This document shows positions 10,342 to 23,334 of a DNA stretch of 64,000 bases, in pieces. Every line of letters begins with the position of its first letter. Position 1 is the stretch's first letter. The DNA comes from Polytrichum commune (Eukaryota; Streptophyta; Polytrichopsida; Polytrichales; Polytrichaceae). The stretch is taken from contig OX485809.1 of the NCBI GenBank assembly GCA_950295325.1, positions 28,968,144 through 29,032,143 on the forward strand, read 5' to 3'. The translations under genes and the position numbers were made by a program. The notes beneath the pieces were generated by a model that searched no databases, was not told where the DNA came from, and worked only from the letters and a program-made list of their open reading frames with translations.

Positions 10342-12239
10342 CGTTTGAAGTATAATCTAGTATTTATCAACCTAACATGACTTTTAGGTGTCCAAATGGC
10401 CAATATTATTTTGAGAGGATCCCACTCTCTCAAAATATTGAATATCGTGTTAGCATGGAAACACTAGTCTCATCTCGGTTACAAAATAAAAGCATTGCAA
10501 TGTGTACATGCCCATGATTAAAAAATCATAGTCCATGTTCCTTTAATTGCCAAGTCCTTCAAGCTTCATGAATAAAAGTTATTTTGTTTGTGGAGAGGAT
10601 TTGACTGTATGCATGACATTGGCTTGTTCATAGTTAACATGCACATAATCATAATTTGGGCTTACATTGGGCTTCTAAGACTAGAGTTCAAACCATGATG
10701 CTCATCATGATCTATGACTCTCATTTTAAATACTTAGTGAACATGTTTAAATTGGTATTCTATTTGTTTTCATTTTATTCATTTGAATTTTGTGCAAACT
10801 TTGTATATAGAGTAGGATGATCTATACAAAGTTATTAATCAATAAGAATTACAAAACGTGTTAGTGAAGTTATTTACATTTCCTTCTTTCTTTTCTTGTA
10901 TTTGTTTGTAATTATTTTGAACTAAGCATTACTCATCCCTAAAGAATGTAGTCAATGAATAAACTCATCCTAGCGAGTACTTCAGTACCTAAAGGAGTTT
11001 AATAACTATATCCATTCAAAGGGTATATTATGGAAAGCTAATATGATATAATGGCATATTATAAGAATATTCTATTAATGTCAAAGACATCCTAATTTTG
11101 CTACAATATTATTCTTTACCTTTAATATCAATATCAAACTATGTTATTTATAGCTTTGTCCATCACATTGTTGGGTACCTATATAGAAACTATTATATTT
11201 CTCTAGTTTATATCCTCGGTATTCACTTCTAAATCTCCAAATATAATAATATAATATTCTTCCTTTATTGATTTCCTCCATATAACAACTACTCTTTATA
11301 TCCTTAGGGGTTCAATATGCTCATAATTGCAGCTATATGAAACCAACATACCGAGAAAGTAACGGTGTGGATACAAACTGTAATAACTCTATTTAGAAAG
11401 AAAAAAATCAAAAATTTTCAAAATATTGAGGCACTTTGACATTTCGTAGAGTCAAAGTTTCAAGAGGCTTAGCTTCTTTTCAAAAACAATGGGGTTTCCA
11501 CATGGTGTTCTCGCATTGGTCTTCATCCACCATCAAATACAAAATATTTGAGGGAACAACAATTGAAAGTAATGTGATTGGAGCACCACTCTAAACGTAT
11601 GTTTTTCATCACAATACAATCTACATGTAACAAAACTTGTTTGCAACAAGAGATGTAGTTTGCCATTAAGGCTAGTTTCTACCCTACATATCTTAAGGCA
11701 TGCCGATATAAGTACATGTGCAATTTCATTATGTCCAAGAATCATGCACAGAGGCTATATTTACTTATGACCTGAACAAAATTATATGCCTGAGAATTGA
11801 GACTCAAATATGTTGGGCCTTGTTGAATGTAAATTGTACCAATAGCAAAATTATGTATTCTTGTGAATAAGGTGATAACAACCCTGCTTGTAACTATATG
11901 AAGTTGTTTGCGTCTATAGCCATATGAGATTACATCCTAAAGATTGAAGTGGCATTTTCCCCAAAAATAGCAAAACTAGACCAGCTTTGAGTCGCAATGT
12001 ATACTTTATATGCTACTTTAAATTGTAATTTGAAATCCCATAAACAGATCTGCCTTCTTGTTTCTATGTTGCGCCTATGTTGCATCCTGAATCCATGTCA
12101 TGCAAATACAGACTTCTCTCACTCTCACTAGGAGGAAGGAGGGTCACTTTGACATGTGGCCACGACATAAAAAAACTTTCGTGTTGCAGTTTTGAACTCC
12201 ACGCTTGAGTTTTGAGCTCCGCGCAACTTTTTTTACATG
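10342..12239. other. Intergenic AT-rich stretch
   Basis: Nothing recognised: short frames only, no motif, no clear repeat. Confidence 0.4.
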
Positions 12240-13040
12240 TTCAAAACACATCCCTAGAGCTACTAAGCAAATGCACTTCATAATTTTAATACACATTATA
12301 TGTTTCTGTTGAGAAATTGCTGCAAAATGAATTAACCGTAGGCTTAAACGAACTTTCACATTACAGACTCGATCTTAAATGCTCCTCTCTAAAAAGTACA
12401 TTATCTTCCATTGACCAATTTCAATCAAATGCAGATTTTGAGCTACTCAGATTGCTCATCCTGCATTTCAAGTTTGCCCTATCAGAAGTCATAGTTGCAC
12501 ATAACTCTCCATAGCTCACAAATCAAGAATATTGAATATGACTCTTATGTGCTTACATGTCTAATTGCCTTGAGGTTGCACAAAAATCTAAGCCAAGGGT
12601 GCGCAATCGAACCACAACCCTAAACCTATAAATGTAAACCTCTAATTTCTACTACACATTATGTGCTTATGTTGAGAAATTGCTGCAGACTAAATCCACC
12701 CTAGGATTCAAGGGCAATCCCATGAAGGAACTCAACCTTAATGATCTTAATCTTCGAACTTCATTACTTCTCATTGACCAGTTTGTGCCCAATTCAATCA
12801 CATGCGGGTTTCCAGTTACTCAGCTTGATCATCATTCATTTCAAGCGTGTCCCATCGAAATGCATAGTTGCATATAACCCTCCATAGCTCACAAATGTAG
12901 TAATGACACTGAACATCATTTCCGTGCTCACATCTCTAATTAAGCCCTGAGCTTGCACACAAATCAAAGCCACAGGTGTGCAGCTGAACGATGTCCCTAT
13001 AAACTACTGTGGACTAATTCCGAATTTCTACCCAGTATAT
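12240..13040. repeat. Diverged tandem repeat (~360 bp unit) at the 3' side of the PR-10 gene
   Basis: Units share the order: a TATGTGCTT-like start, GTTGAGAAATTGCTGCA, CTTCYATTGACCA-like text, CATAGTTGCA.ATAAC.CTCCATAGCTCACAAAT, then a GAGGTTGCACA..AATC part. Starts are near 12296 and 12655. A third start coincides with the stop-codon region of the PR-10 gene near 13030 (TATATGCTTCTGG). The unit may therefore include the gene's own 3' end, amplified and decayed. Confidence 0.6.
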
Positions 13041-14132
13041 GCTTCTGGCTCAGATTCTAGGTATGCCTCGAGAGCCTTGAAGACAAGGGATGCCCCGAAT
13101 TTTATCATCTCGGGCGGTCCCTGCTCACCCACCGGCTCATATTCGCAACTCCACTTGGCCACACATGTGTTCTCCTCTGCGCCCGGGGTGTAACTTACGG
13201 TGGTCCTCAACAAACTGAACTCCTTCTCCACGCCCTCAATCACCTGATATGTCACACTTCGGTTCACCTCATCCAATGCTTCAATGCGCTCCTTCGTCAT
13301 CTTTCCATCTAAAGCTGAGTGTTCAGAAAGAAACCCCAAGGCTAGAACAGGTTAGATTATATGCATCCAATAACGGCGCCTCCATCTTCCAAAATATGTA
13401 CCCTAGAGATAAATTCCACTTCCTTTTTTTTGGGTCCCACATGTTCGAGCTCCCTATTTTCAAAAACTGAGGTCCAGTGGGTCAACTATAGAGAATTTTG
13501 GCCTTGACGTGTACGTGCCCAACTTGGTTCTAAAGGTTGGTCCCCATCTTCAAGGTAGTAATCTATTTAAAAATCTGATCCAAAACCGATTTGTTTTTGA
13601 AAGAGGATTTTCTTTTGATCAGTGTTGAAAACAAGTAGCTTGACCTGAATAAGAGGGACTGATCTAACTCCAAGGCCAAATTCCTTATATCTTGGTCCAT
13701 GAAAACCGTGTATCGGAAAACATTGTGCGTGACCACTAAGTCACACGAGTGCCAAGTGCGGCACACATTCTCCAATATTGATGAACCACTGAGCTAAGTT
13801 GTATGACAAGGTTCTTATTAGGTGCCCCTTGGACTATGTGCAATTAATATTACCGGGAAACTGTGTCTTTTATATATGTCTTAGTGTGTGACAGGGAAAT
13901 AAAGTCATTTTGATTTGAGATCATATATAGCAAGTGGGGGAGGGGCGTAGTTAGTACCTTCTCCAAGTGTGATTTGGCGGACAGTGCCGACACCACCATC
14001 ACCGTGTAGCTTTTCCTGGCTGCTGAAAATGTCGGGAACGAGCTTGGGCAAGAGGTTGTCTGCATCCCTACTCGCCCTCCACACCCTGTCGGCCGACACA
14101 TTGAGCTCCTCTGTGGTGTCGAGAACCCCCAT
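13028..14132 (-). CDS. PR-10 / Bet v 1-like ligand-binding protein
   Basis: Two exons on the minus strand, 14132-13958 and 13314-13028, join in phase 1 (donor GTACTA, acceptor ACTCAG) to give 153 residues, close to the usual 155-160. Bet v 1-fold proteins are small cytosolic START-like proteins with a hydrophobic cavity for ligands such as flavonoids, cytokinins or alkaloid precursors. The N-terminal strand and paired helices (residues ~5-35) precede the glycine-rich loop GDGGVG (44-49). Strand-rich sequence follows (YQVIEGVEKEFSL; CVAKWSCEYEPVGE), then a long C-terminal helix (EMIKFGASLVFKALEAYLES). The intron splits the codon after the GTVRQITLGE strand, in the position common to PR-10 genes. 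The ligand, and any enzyme activity such as norcoclaurine-synthase-type catalysis, cannot be told. Confidence 0.85.
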
Positions 14133-16230
14133 AGCTGCCCCTACTTAAACTGCAGAACTAGATGCTTCAAACAGCTGCACAATGCAGCCAGGACAACGTA
14201 AATAACTAAAATACATTCTTTGTACCTTGACTTTGAATGGCGTTCATACACATGTGTACTCGTGTGTGTTTTTTTGTGGCTTCATGACACCAAATTGCAC
14301 CAAAAACAGTAAGGTTACTTTTCCTCTAAAGAGAACATAATTTTACAAAATTGGTTCAAAAAGCCAACTAAACAACATACTTTCGTAGGTTAGTTTCCAC
14401 TCCGAATCAAATGTCACATACGCAACCTATGTTGTTGCCAACACATGAATCATGATAGTTCCTCCCTTGTGATCTATCATCACTTTTAAATTTGGATACA
14501 ACAAACAAAAATACAAATGGCATTCTTCATTTTGCATTGTGCAGCCAACATCAACATAAAGATACTCATATAACCAAAAAAAGAAATCCCGTTGTGTACA
14601 TAAAATATGCGGGTGTTATTCAATTACTTATCTGTCATTGGCGTGTGCTTCAATGAGGGTCAAAGATCAACACATCACAAAGATACATGTTTAAAAGAGA
14701 TTGGACTACGTCTTCAAGTTTTATTAACTACTCCACACTCATTAGCAAACACAAGTAGGAAGACCTATGTATTTAATTTAGAAATCAACAAACATAATTT
14801 TAAAAATTACTAAAAAAAATCCAATTTTTTAATGTCAAACATCATTGCTAATTTGCTAATACAACACAAGCTTCATTGTGCGAATCCAACTGGTAGAAGC
14901 TACAGAACATGAAAAACGAACCAAATAACACCCCCATACTTTACTTGGCTCATGATTATGTCTACATAGCATTCTTAAGCAGGTGCAGGACATTCTCTTT
15001 CTAATATCCTAGCTTCAAGAATAACCCCAAGAATCAAGGTCCTTGATTAAGAGCATGAATCCAAGCATAGGTAAGTAGCACGCTCACCCCAAGCTCTCAT
15101 TATTACTCTTCACCTCATGGTTACCTACCTTCGGACAAAGCCTTCTCCCATCTTCCAAGATTCAACTGAAAGAACTTGCCAACAAGAATCTCACTGAGTC
15201 TGTAGTCTCCAAGATGCTCATTTAAGGGGAAACACTCACTACACCACTCAAGAATGCTTTGCACGTCTCAGTCGCAAAGCATAATCCACTCCTTAGGTTG
15301 ACAAGTGCATTCCACATGTCAAGTTTAATCCACTCTCTTTTCCCATGCTCTTCTGTGTTCTTTACATCGGATGAATCTCTTCCATGAGGGATTCATTCCC
15401 AACACAACACCACTCAGCATGGTTCGTGCCTTTTACTGGGAATCCTCTTGTGGCAGAGGGTTAACCTACACATCACCTCCAGCTACATTGTCAAAATCAG
15501 GCGAAATTACACCAAAAAGCTTTAGGTGGCCACCATAGCTCAAGGGCCCTCAAGTTCATACATTATCTAGATTCACCGTAGATGGTACCAATGGTGAAAT
15601 GGCACATTTTCTCAAACCCCAGATCTTGGGGTCTGCACAATGTGATGGAACACCCTTCCGCGCCCCTAAAGCTTCAAAGTCGACCACATCTCGCACGCAT
15701 CCAGAAGCGACAACCGAAGATTTAAAATACCCAATTTTTTTCTCACATGTCTTTCAGGTCTTGAAATCTACAGTACGACGGAGGCAACGAACTCTGAAAC
15801 CCCTGAATTAAGCTTTGGAAACACTAGCTAAAACCCAGGTGAGCTGAAACCCCCTAATATGCAGCTCCAAGCTCTCATCATTACTCTTCACAGCTTACAA
15901 GTACCACCTAGCAAGCAAAGCTACCCTAACCCTGAACTTGGATCAAACGATCTAATGTCGATATTCACTAGATAAATCATGTCGCCCACTCAGACACCTA
16001 GTAGGTGAAACATGTGACTTCTGAGATTCGGGTCTCATCAGAATCACATAATCGAGCAACGGTGGCATTACAAGTTATAGAATGCGTGTGCATGCAATGA
16101 CCAGAGCTCTGAAAACCTGAAGAAAACCAAAGCAAATCAGGATGAGGCTCCAAAAGCAACTCTGAAACTCGTCAAATTGCATCCAGTCAAGTGCGAGAGA
16201 AGGATATAGATATATGTATATGTGTGACCA
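14133..16230. other. PR-10 upstream flank and intergenic DNA
   Basis: This begins with the promoter side of the minus-strand PR-10 gene. No clear TATA box was fixed. The remainder has no supported gene. Confidence 0.4.
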
Positions 16231-18695
16231 CGCACCTGCAGGGGGGGGGGGGGGGGATCTGAGCTCGAATGTCCGATTCCAGCTTCGACCAAACTTAACC
16301 AACCCAAACCCGATCTGATCTAAAAGTAACTTAGCACCGGCCGAAGCTGAACTCATGCAGAGAGACTGAAATGGAGTAAGTTAACTAGATTAGATTCATG
16401 TGGGAAACTCTAATAACTTAGATAGAATGTGAACAGGTAGCTGCATCAAGTTGAGCGGTGACCGTATGGCCTGCAGGTGGGGATGCGACTTATATTCATG
16501 AAGAGGGCGGTGGCAGTTGGGCGGAGTGATGAAGCGTGGTGGGGATGGTGGGTCTCATGGCATGATGAATGACTGGCGCCGCTCCTGCATTGATTTACGA
16601 CGCAACAACAACAAGAACCTCAATTCTTTGTCAACGAAAGTTACTTACTTGGTCGATGAATTTTGTGGACGAGAGGCTGTGGGGTTGGACATTCATGGCT
16701 AGCATCCACACTTGGCCTTTGAATTTAACAAAGAAAAGACAACAAATAAAAATAAAAATAAAATAAAAAATGACTCCGATGTCGCCACGGGCATGACTTA
16801 CTTATGGGATGCTTCATAGTCAAGTTAGTCTAAGTCTATATGTATTCATGATACGGAGATCATGAGGATTAGAGGCTTCCCAAAGACTGTTGTCTCTTTT
16901 CAGAGGTGAAGTTCACCTTGAACAAGCATGGACAAGCTGACTTGCACCTAGCTATTTTCCCAAGGGCAAGCCTTTAGGTTCACCCAGACATCCTCACTAT
17001 GATTGGGTGATACCATGGGTTGTAAGGTGCACCGAAAATAAAGTGTTACAAAGATCAACCTTCTAAGTATTATTTGGGTCTTCGGTCACTTCCCATGAGA
17101 TCCAAGTTCATGCCAAGTTGAGTTTAAGCTGCCCTTACTTGGCCTTACAACTATGTTGAATAAGCTTAGTAGTGCTACGGTAACCTTTTGTTAGTGTCAC
17201 TACTTATGTTAAAGTACGGTTCCAAGTTATCAAGATAGATTCAATTTCACTTATTGGCATGTGAAGACACATAAAGATGTGTGAGTGCATATGGTATGCG
17301 GTTTACTAATATTGTGTGACCGTTTCTTCTTGTTTATTTACTGAAGTGATTTTATTTCCAAATTATTTTAGGTGATTTTCATTATTTTTATCAAAATAAA
17401 TTTCAATAATGTTGAAATGTCAAAAAATATTTGTTATAAATGTTATGATACATACTTACCAAGCTGCCCACGGACCACTCCAGGGATACCAAAATATATG
17501 TGGTTCAAGCACATATTCACCTTCAACTTAAGTCAACTCCATGTGACAATGAAATCAAATCTTGTTTTGTTTTGTCTAAAAAGAATTATTTCAAAAACAT
17601 CTCACATATGAGAGCAGTTACTATGAAAATATTAAGGTAAATGAGTCGAATTTGGATACTATTGTGAAGTGGACCTAAGAACGAACACCACAAAAACATA
17701 CATGTTGAAAAGATATTGGACTCTTTGTAACTAAGATTAGTAAGTTTGGACAAATAATTGTCCATAAATTATAGCATACGTGAGATTATTGTTTGTTTTG
17801 TCAATCCATGCACGTTTTAAAACAAGGCACATCAATTTGAAAACTTGAGTTCATAAATTTACAACTTTGAAAAGTAATGTGATTAAAATACCACTCTAGA
17901 TGAGAATTTCAAAATAATATGCCAATATATATGCAACAAAACGTGCCTCTAAGACCAACTTTTGCCATCCCTATCATAGATCCACCAATAGAACTACATG
18001 AAAATAATTTTATCATATCCAAATTTCACACATGCATCTAGATTCACTTAATTCCTAGTTCAAAGTTGTTAACTAGTCTATATTCAATAGTAAACATGAT
18101 TGGAAACCTACATATCATTCGAGAAGAAAGAAAATCATCAATTTGGAAGTATATAAGAAACTAGTATTCAAGTAATTTTGGACTTTTGTTGAATTTAGAA
18201 ATAAGCAAGTAATTTTGAGAAATATCGACACTCGTGCTTCAAGTATTGTTATGTGTACTTGTCACGTAGTCATTATGTAGGTGAATGTATACTAAGAGGC
18301 CATGGACATGATGTGCACAAAGAATTGGCATTGTAGTGTAGATATCAAAGCAAACGTGCAGTGGCAAGAATCCGGAAATAGCCAATAATATCAGTGAAGA
18401 TATTTACACATTAGAGTTATCCTTTAACTCATCATGTGTTAGGGATGGAGTTCAACCGGGAATTATCCATCCGGCCCTAGTTTGATAAGTAACCGTTAAT
18501 TATGCCTACTCATGATTGACCAAACAAATAGGCGGTTGACCTTTCAAATCCAAGGTGAGGCAATGGTATGGGCCACGGTGGGCCGCCCGGTTCTCATAAT
18601 TAGACCCGTGCTAGGCGGCCATGATTTGTGGGTGATGTCATCAGCCGATGTCATCACGTGGGGGTAGCAAGGCCTAAATATGGGCATTTCTAATG
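16231..18695. other. Intergenic with a poly-G tract
   Basis: A run of about 17 G lies near 16241-16257. A moderately GC-richer patch (about 16440-16720) has frames without recognisable domains. From about 17200 to 18400 the DNA is AT-rich and featureless. Confidence 0.4.
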
Positions 18696-18935
18696 ACTTA
18701 CATACGTTCCCAATGGGAAAATAGCGTTCCGACATGTTTTTTTTATGTTCCCGCTAGCTTTTGGGCGTTCCCAATGGAACATCGGTGTTCCCAATGGGAA
18801 AATAACGTTCCCTCATTTTTTTAGTGTTCCCGCTAGCTTTTGGGCGTTCCCAATGGAAAAATAGCCTTCCCACATATTTTTTTGGTGTTTCCGCTAGCTT
18901 TTGGGCGTTCCGAAGGGGAAATAAACGTTCCTACA
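18696..18935. repeat. Minisatellite, three to four units of ~75 bp
   Basis: Each unit contains a CGTTCCCAATGG(GA)AAAATA part, a T-run and GTTCCCGCTAGCTTTTGGG. Units start near 18705, 18764, 18842 and 18904. GTTCCCAATGGGAA is nearly palindromic, so each unit can fold. Confidence 0.75.
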
Positions 18936-19320
18936 TAACCTCATTTCTAGACATTCAAAGCAAAAACAACTTATATGCGACTCACATATACTCACATTAA
19001 TCAATGAATGCAAAATCAACATTTATGCAACACATACAACCTCAAGGCATTCAAAAAATGTAACAACAGCCTTCATGTAACACATACAAATTCAATGGGC
19101 CTTAGAATTGCAAAATCGGCCTTTATGTCAAGCATACAACCTCGTATTAAATAATTTGGTATAAAATCTTACTTTATGGTACTCTAACATCATAAAATGA
19201 TGCTAAAAATGCAAAATCAGCCTTCTTATGGCTAACATAACCTCATTTCTAGACATTCAAAGCCAAAACAACTTATATGCGACTCACATATACTCACAAA
19301 AAATGCAAAATCAGCGTATA
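18936..19320. repeat. Direct repeat of ~75 bp, two copies
   Basis: CATAACCTCATTTCTAGACA followed by TTCAAAGC.AAAACAACTTATATGCGACTCACATATACTCACA occurs near 18935-19000 and again near 19228-19297. The sequence between is a looser AT-rich repeat (CATACAACCTC, GCAAAATC words). Confidence 0.7.
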
Positions 19321-19325
19321 TGCCT

Positions 19326-20033
19326 CTACAATAAGAGAAGGTTGATCACTCTTGACTTGAAGGTTATCTCCGAAATCACTCCAAGATCACGGGCTTTTTC
19401 CAAATTTTTAATCTTTTGCGAAATCTTCTTTTCTTCAACGAAATCTCCCCTACGTTTCTCCGACTCTATACGAGCAAGGTTAGCTTGTGCCTTTGTACGT
19501 CTCTCCTCCGCTTTTGCAATGAACAATTCTTTTTTGCTAAAATCATTAGTTAAATGATTGGTAATTGCAACAAAACTTTTGCATAAACCTCGACCATAAT
19601 AAAAAAACTACACATAGAATTTGGAAGCAAGCAAAAACCTGAAGGAATAATTGAAATGAAGAATGAAAGAGTTTGAAAATGTTTGCGTCATATATATGTT
19701 TCGAAGTATTTGGAAATTCTCGGTGATACTCAATACAAAGGAAACATGAATCATAACAGACTTAACGTGTAGACACAAAATCATGAAGTACGCTTTACTA
19801 TCATATTGCGTCATGTACAAGATTACTTGAGTCGTCATTAGAATGAATACAAGTGAATAATATTTGTTGTCCAAATGAAAGAGACGAAAAAGTTTCTTGA
19901 AGGTCTCACTACTATCTAAGTGTTTTTCAACATCGTCAAATCTTTCATCACATCCATTGGCAGACAAAGTTGTTTCGGCGACATATTGACCAGATTTTAG
20001 TGAATTATGTTCCACTCCTTCCTTGGTGTTCAT
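19326..20033 (-). pseudogene. Possible decayed coding fragment, charged coiled-coil frame
   Basis: On the minus strand, about 66 codons at 19526-19326 encode a K/E/R-rich helix-like stretch (AKAEERRTKAQANLARIESE, then KKISQKIKNLEKARD). Upstream at 20033-19608 is another frame with CDERFDDVEKHLDSSETFKK. These look like remnants of a real protein, perhaps a transposon-encoded one, but I do not recognise the family. A ~110 bp segment (CAACATCGTCAA...TGTTTCGG.GACATATT) occurs at 19929-20030 and again at 20212-20330. Confidence 0.3.
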
Positions 20034-20330
20034 GCGTTTGCTAAAATTTGTTTCTAAACATCAATTTTCCTTAGTAGCTTCTTCCTGTATCCTTCTTCTG
20101 GACATCTAAATCATCGAATAATTCACAACCCCCATGAGGCTTGAAGATTTCCGAGGCACTTGAGAATTACTTTCTGATTGGCAAATTGGCCGCTACCATA
20201 ATCTTGTTTTCAACATCGTCAAGTCATTCATCACACCAACTCCATGCAATAAAATGGTAGACAGAATTGTTTCGGGGACATATTCACCAGAAATATGAAC
20301 GATAACAATTCTGTTGCACTCCTTTCTTCA

Positions 20331-22012
20331 GAAGTGAGATAGCATATTGTCAGGATGTACATACTACCAAAAAACAAGAGTCCACAGATTTCAGTGTCTG
20401 CAGCAGTACAGATTGAGCTCGCAATCCCAGGAACGGAGAAACACATCCTCACGCCGGAAGCAAACCTGCAGTCCGAAGATACTAGAGTCTGGGGAGATTT
20501 TTGGGCAAAATCGGCCGAGAACCTAGTGTTTCCAAGTCCAACTGATTACATGTTGACATCTCCGAAATACCTAACAAGAGCTTCGAAAGACCTAACAAGG
20601 TTGCGATGATCAGCTTTGTTTTGTTTACACTCAATCTTTGTTGGCGTTTGGAATCGTCTCAGGAGTTGGCTAATTGCACAACCTAAGGGTTTAGGGTGAC
20701 TAGCATTCAGAAATCGGCCTTGCAAGGGAATGGGCAACAAGCGGGACGTTCATCAAGCAAACCACCCTCTGCCATCACTGGAGAAGCTTATCGTAGTATT
20801 CACGCTCAGGAGGGTCGGACAGAGTACTTCGGCGCCGTCCCTCTTCCACACACGACCCACAGTCCCTCATCCGCACACGGCCCACAGCAAATGGGCTAGG
20901 TGGTGAGGAGCACAACTCCGACCCCTGTCGCATGTGGAAGCCGGGTTGCAACTAGACCCGATCTAAAAACCCTGACGGGCCCGCTCTATTTGATGAACCC
21001 ATGGTCAAACGCATTTTGAAGGTCTCCCACACCTTGAAAGCAGTCTGGGTCCGCATTTTTTTTTTAGATGTTGCTGACGGGTTGGCTTTTTGGATACCGA
21101 CGGGTGATTCCCCTAACTCCCCCAACTCAGCAGGTGTTTAGGGAGGTTAGCGGACAACTCTATTGTGAGTTAAAAAAATTTGAAAATATAGACTTGCAAA
21201 GTCAAGCAACATATGTTGACAAAAATGAATCTCAAAAAATGAATACTTATTTTAGAAACGATTTGAATGGTGTGCAAGTAGCTAAGAATGAACAAGTTTT
21301 TGTCTATCTTTTTTAAATACAATACATTGATGATTTTGTACTTTTAATTTATTATGCCCTCAATTTTGTAATTAATTAAAGGAATATGAGAAAATTTTCA
21401 AAATCAAAATATTTAAGATCATGAAGTTTATGTCCCAAATCAGATTAAGCCATTTTGCTTTTGAGCATTACTTTCCATCATATTTTTTGAAGATCTCACC
21501 TTGATATTCAATATTTGAGTACTTAAGACAACAATATAGGGCAATGTGAATTTTTTTTAATTTAAACAACATTTTCCACTAATATGAGACATTTGACCAA
21601 AAAAATTATGGTTTTTAATATACTGGAGTTTTTTTGCGTCCACTTTACCATCCTTGCACTCTAGGAGACCTTGAAAGTAGGCAAGGAACTACCAAGGTAC
21701 TTAGGTAGACATGTGTTATTTGGATATTTTCTTAATGCACCCATTTCTCGTAGGACATGAAAGACGCAATGAGTGCGAGATGATAAATAATTGTGAATCG
21801 TGCATGCAGCCATTTGCCTCTTCGTTTTGAAGCTCATATGAATATCTTATTCATTATCAAAGTGAAAATTTTCGTGCTCATTAAGTGGACACATCAGTTT
21901 CCTTAATCATGTTGACTATTGGACATAAAATGATTAGCATAATTTGAGCACGTAGTCCAATCTCTTTAAATGCGTATCCTTTTAATGTTTGCTCTTAGAC
22001 CCACACATGTCT
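20331..22012. other. Intergenic, no supported gene
   Basis: Short frames only. A slightly GC-richer patch lies near 20690-21130. From about 21170 it is AT-rich. Confidence 0.4.
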
Positions 22013-22066
22013 TAGTATAGTATCTATGTTTGTGCAATCTTACCTTTTATTGATTCCAATAAGTTA
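22013..22066 (+). repeat. Short direct repeat flanking the copia element, left copy (possible LTR remnant)
   Basis: About 45 bp (TATCTATGTTTGTGCAATCT then TACC.TTTATTGATTCCAAT) recurs at about 28059-28106 on the far side of the copia element, with a few changes. A direct repeat flanking pol-like sequence suggests LTR ends. Homology does not extend upstream, and no primer-binding site was recognised. Confidence 0.45.
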
Positions 22067-22199
22067 TGGGGTCACCATGCAAGTGAAGTGCCTAGAGATT
22101 TGATTGCATTTGAATTTGCGGAGTGGATCTTGAAGAGTTGGCATTTTGGAGCGTTGGAGATATCCAAGGACGCATTTTATTGTTATAAGTATTTCTTTG

Positions 22200-22678
22200 T
22201 TTTTTGCTTTAGCTTGAATGTATGTTTGATGCAAGAACATGTAATTTGAATTTCTTAAGTGTTGTGAGGTTTCTTTTAAATGTTTGGAGGTATTTAGACT
22301 TCAAGCATTTGACTTGAATGTTTTGAATATTCAAAGGTTTCTTTAAGAGCTTTGAAGGTGTTTAAGCTCCAATAATACATGAGTTGAGAGACTTGAGTGT
22401 TGAGAGATTTGAGTGTTGGGAGACTTATTTAAGAGATTTGGGGGTGTTTAGACTTTAAAACATTTGACTTGAACGTTTTGAGCGTTCAAGAGTTTTTTAA
22501 GAGGTTTGAAGGTGATTAAATTCCAATAGCACATAATTTGAAAGGCTTGAATTTTAAGAAGTTTCTTTCAGAATCTAAGACGCATTTCAACTAAAGAAAT
22601 CTTATTTGAGGAATTTAAGTGTTCTTCAAACTCTCTTGAGGTGTAGAAATTTTTATTTGCATGATTTGAGAGAGTTAG
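22200..22678. repeat. Tandem duplication, ~156-bp period, in the copia leader region
   Basis: The text at 22286-22400 (TTTAGACTT.AAGCATTTGACTTGAAYGTTTTGA...) recurs at 22441-22555. The tract is rich in TTTGA/TTTGAGTGTT words and has no coding sense. Confidence 0.55.
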
Positions 22679-23215
22679 TGTTACAACCATTGTTAGCTCC
22701 TCTTAACCATCTTAATTATTTTCATTTCTAGCAATGGTCACGAGCGCTAACCCTTCGCATTCCGCCATGCTAATGATTAGCTCCTCGTACCCCGGACCTT
22801 ATAATTCATAGAAGGTGAACCAACCCTCCAACTTTGCTTTGAAGACTCACCCCTTAATCGGTAATTAATTCTTAGATGTGGACTTCCATACATGGAAATT
22901 CAATCTTATATTGATCATCACGTTGCCGGAGCAACACTACAACAATCCGGACCACATTATGCAACTATGCCCTCATATTGGGCCGATGCCCATGAAGGCC
23001 GTGTCATTCGGCCTCGGGTGATGAGGCCACACTACTTCACCCATATAAGCCTCTAGGACTTTTGGCAAGGCCCCTACACCACCATCAAGAAACCTTTTGT
23101 CTCTACCAAGAGTTGAGGCCAAGTAGACATTTTCCTTTAGCCGCTAGGCCTAGAAACCTCTAGCAGCTTCGGAACATCATAACTTCCTTGTATGATATAT
23201 GATGCTAACAAGCAA
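22679..23215 (+). repeat. Dispersed repeat A, inverted copy of 54917-55421
   Basis: Collinear with the reverse complement of 54917-55421. Shared words include CACCCATATAAGCCTCTAGG, TTTTGTCTCT, GAGTTGAGGCCAWGTAG and CTAGCAGCTTC. The other copy abuts the gypsy reverse transcriptase, so this is probably LTR or leader sequence of that family. Confidence 0.7.
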
Positions 23216-23334
23216 CCACTCCATCGTCATCTACGCTTCACATAAATGCCAATGGACTCCTCACTTGCTCCATTTAGGCACGTAATGAGGAAGTTATGCA
23301 TGTTCAAACCTTAGCAGTCCCAGGCCACTGTTAT

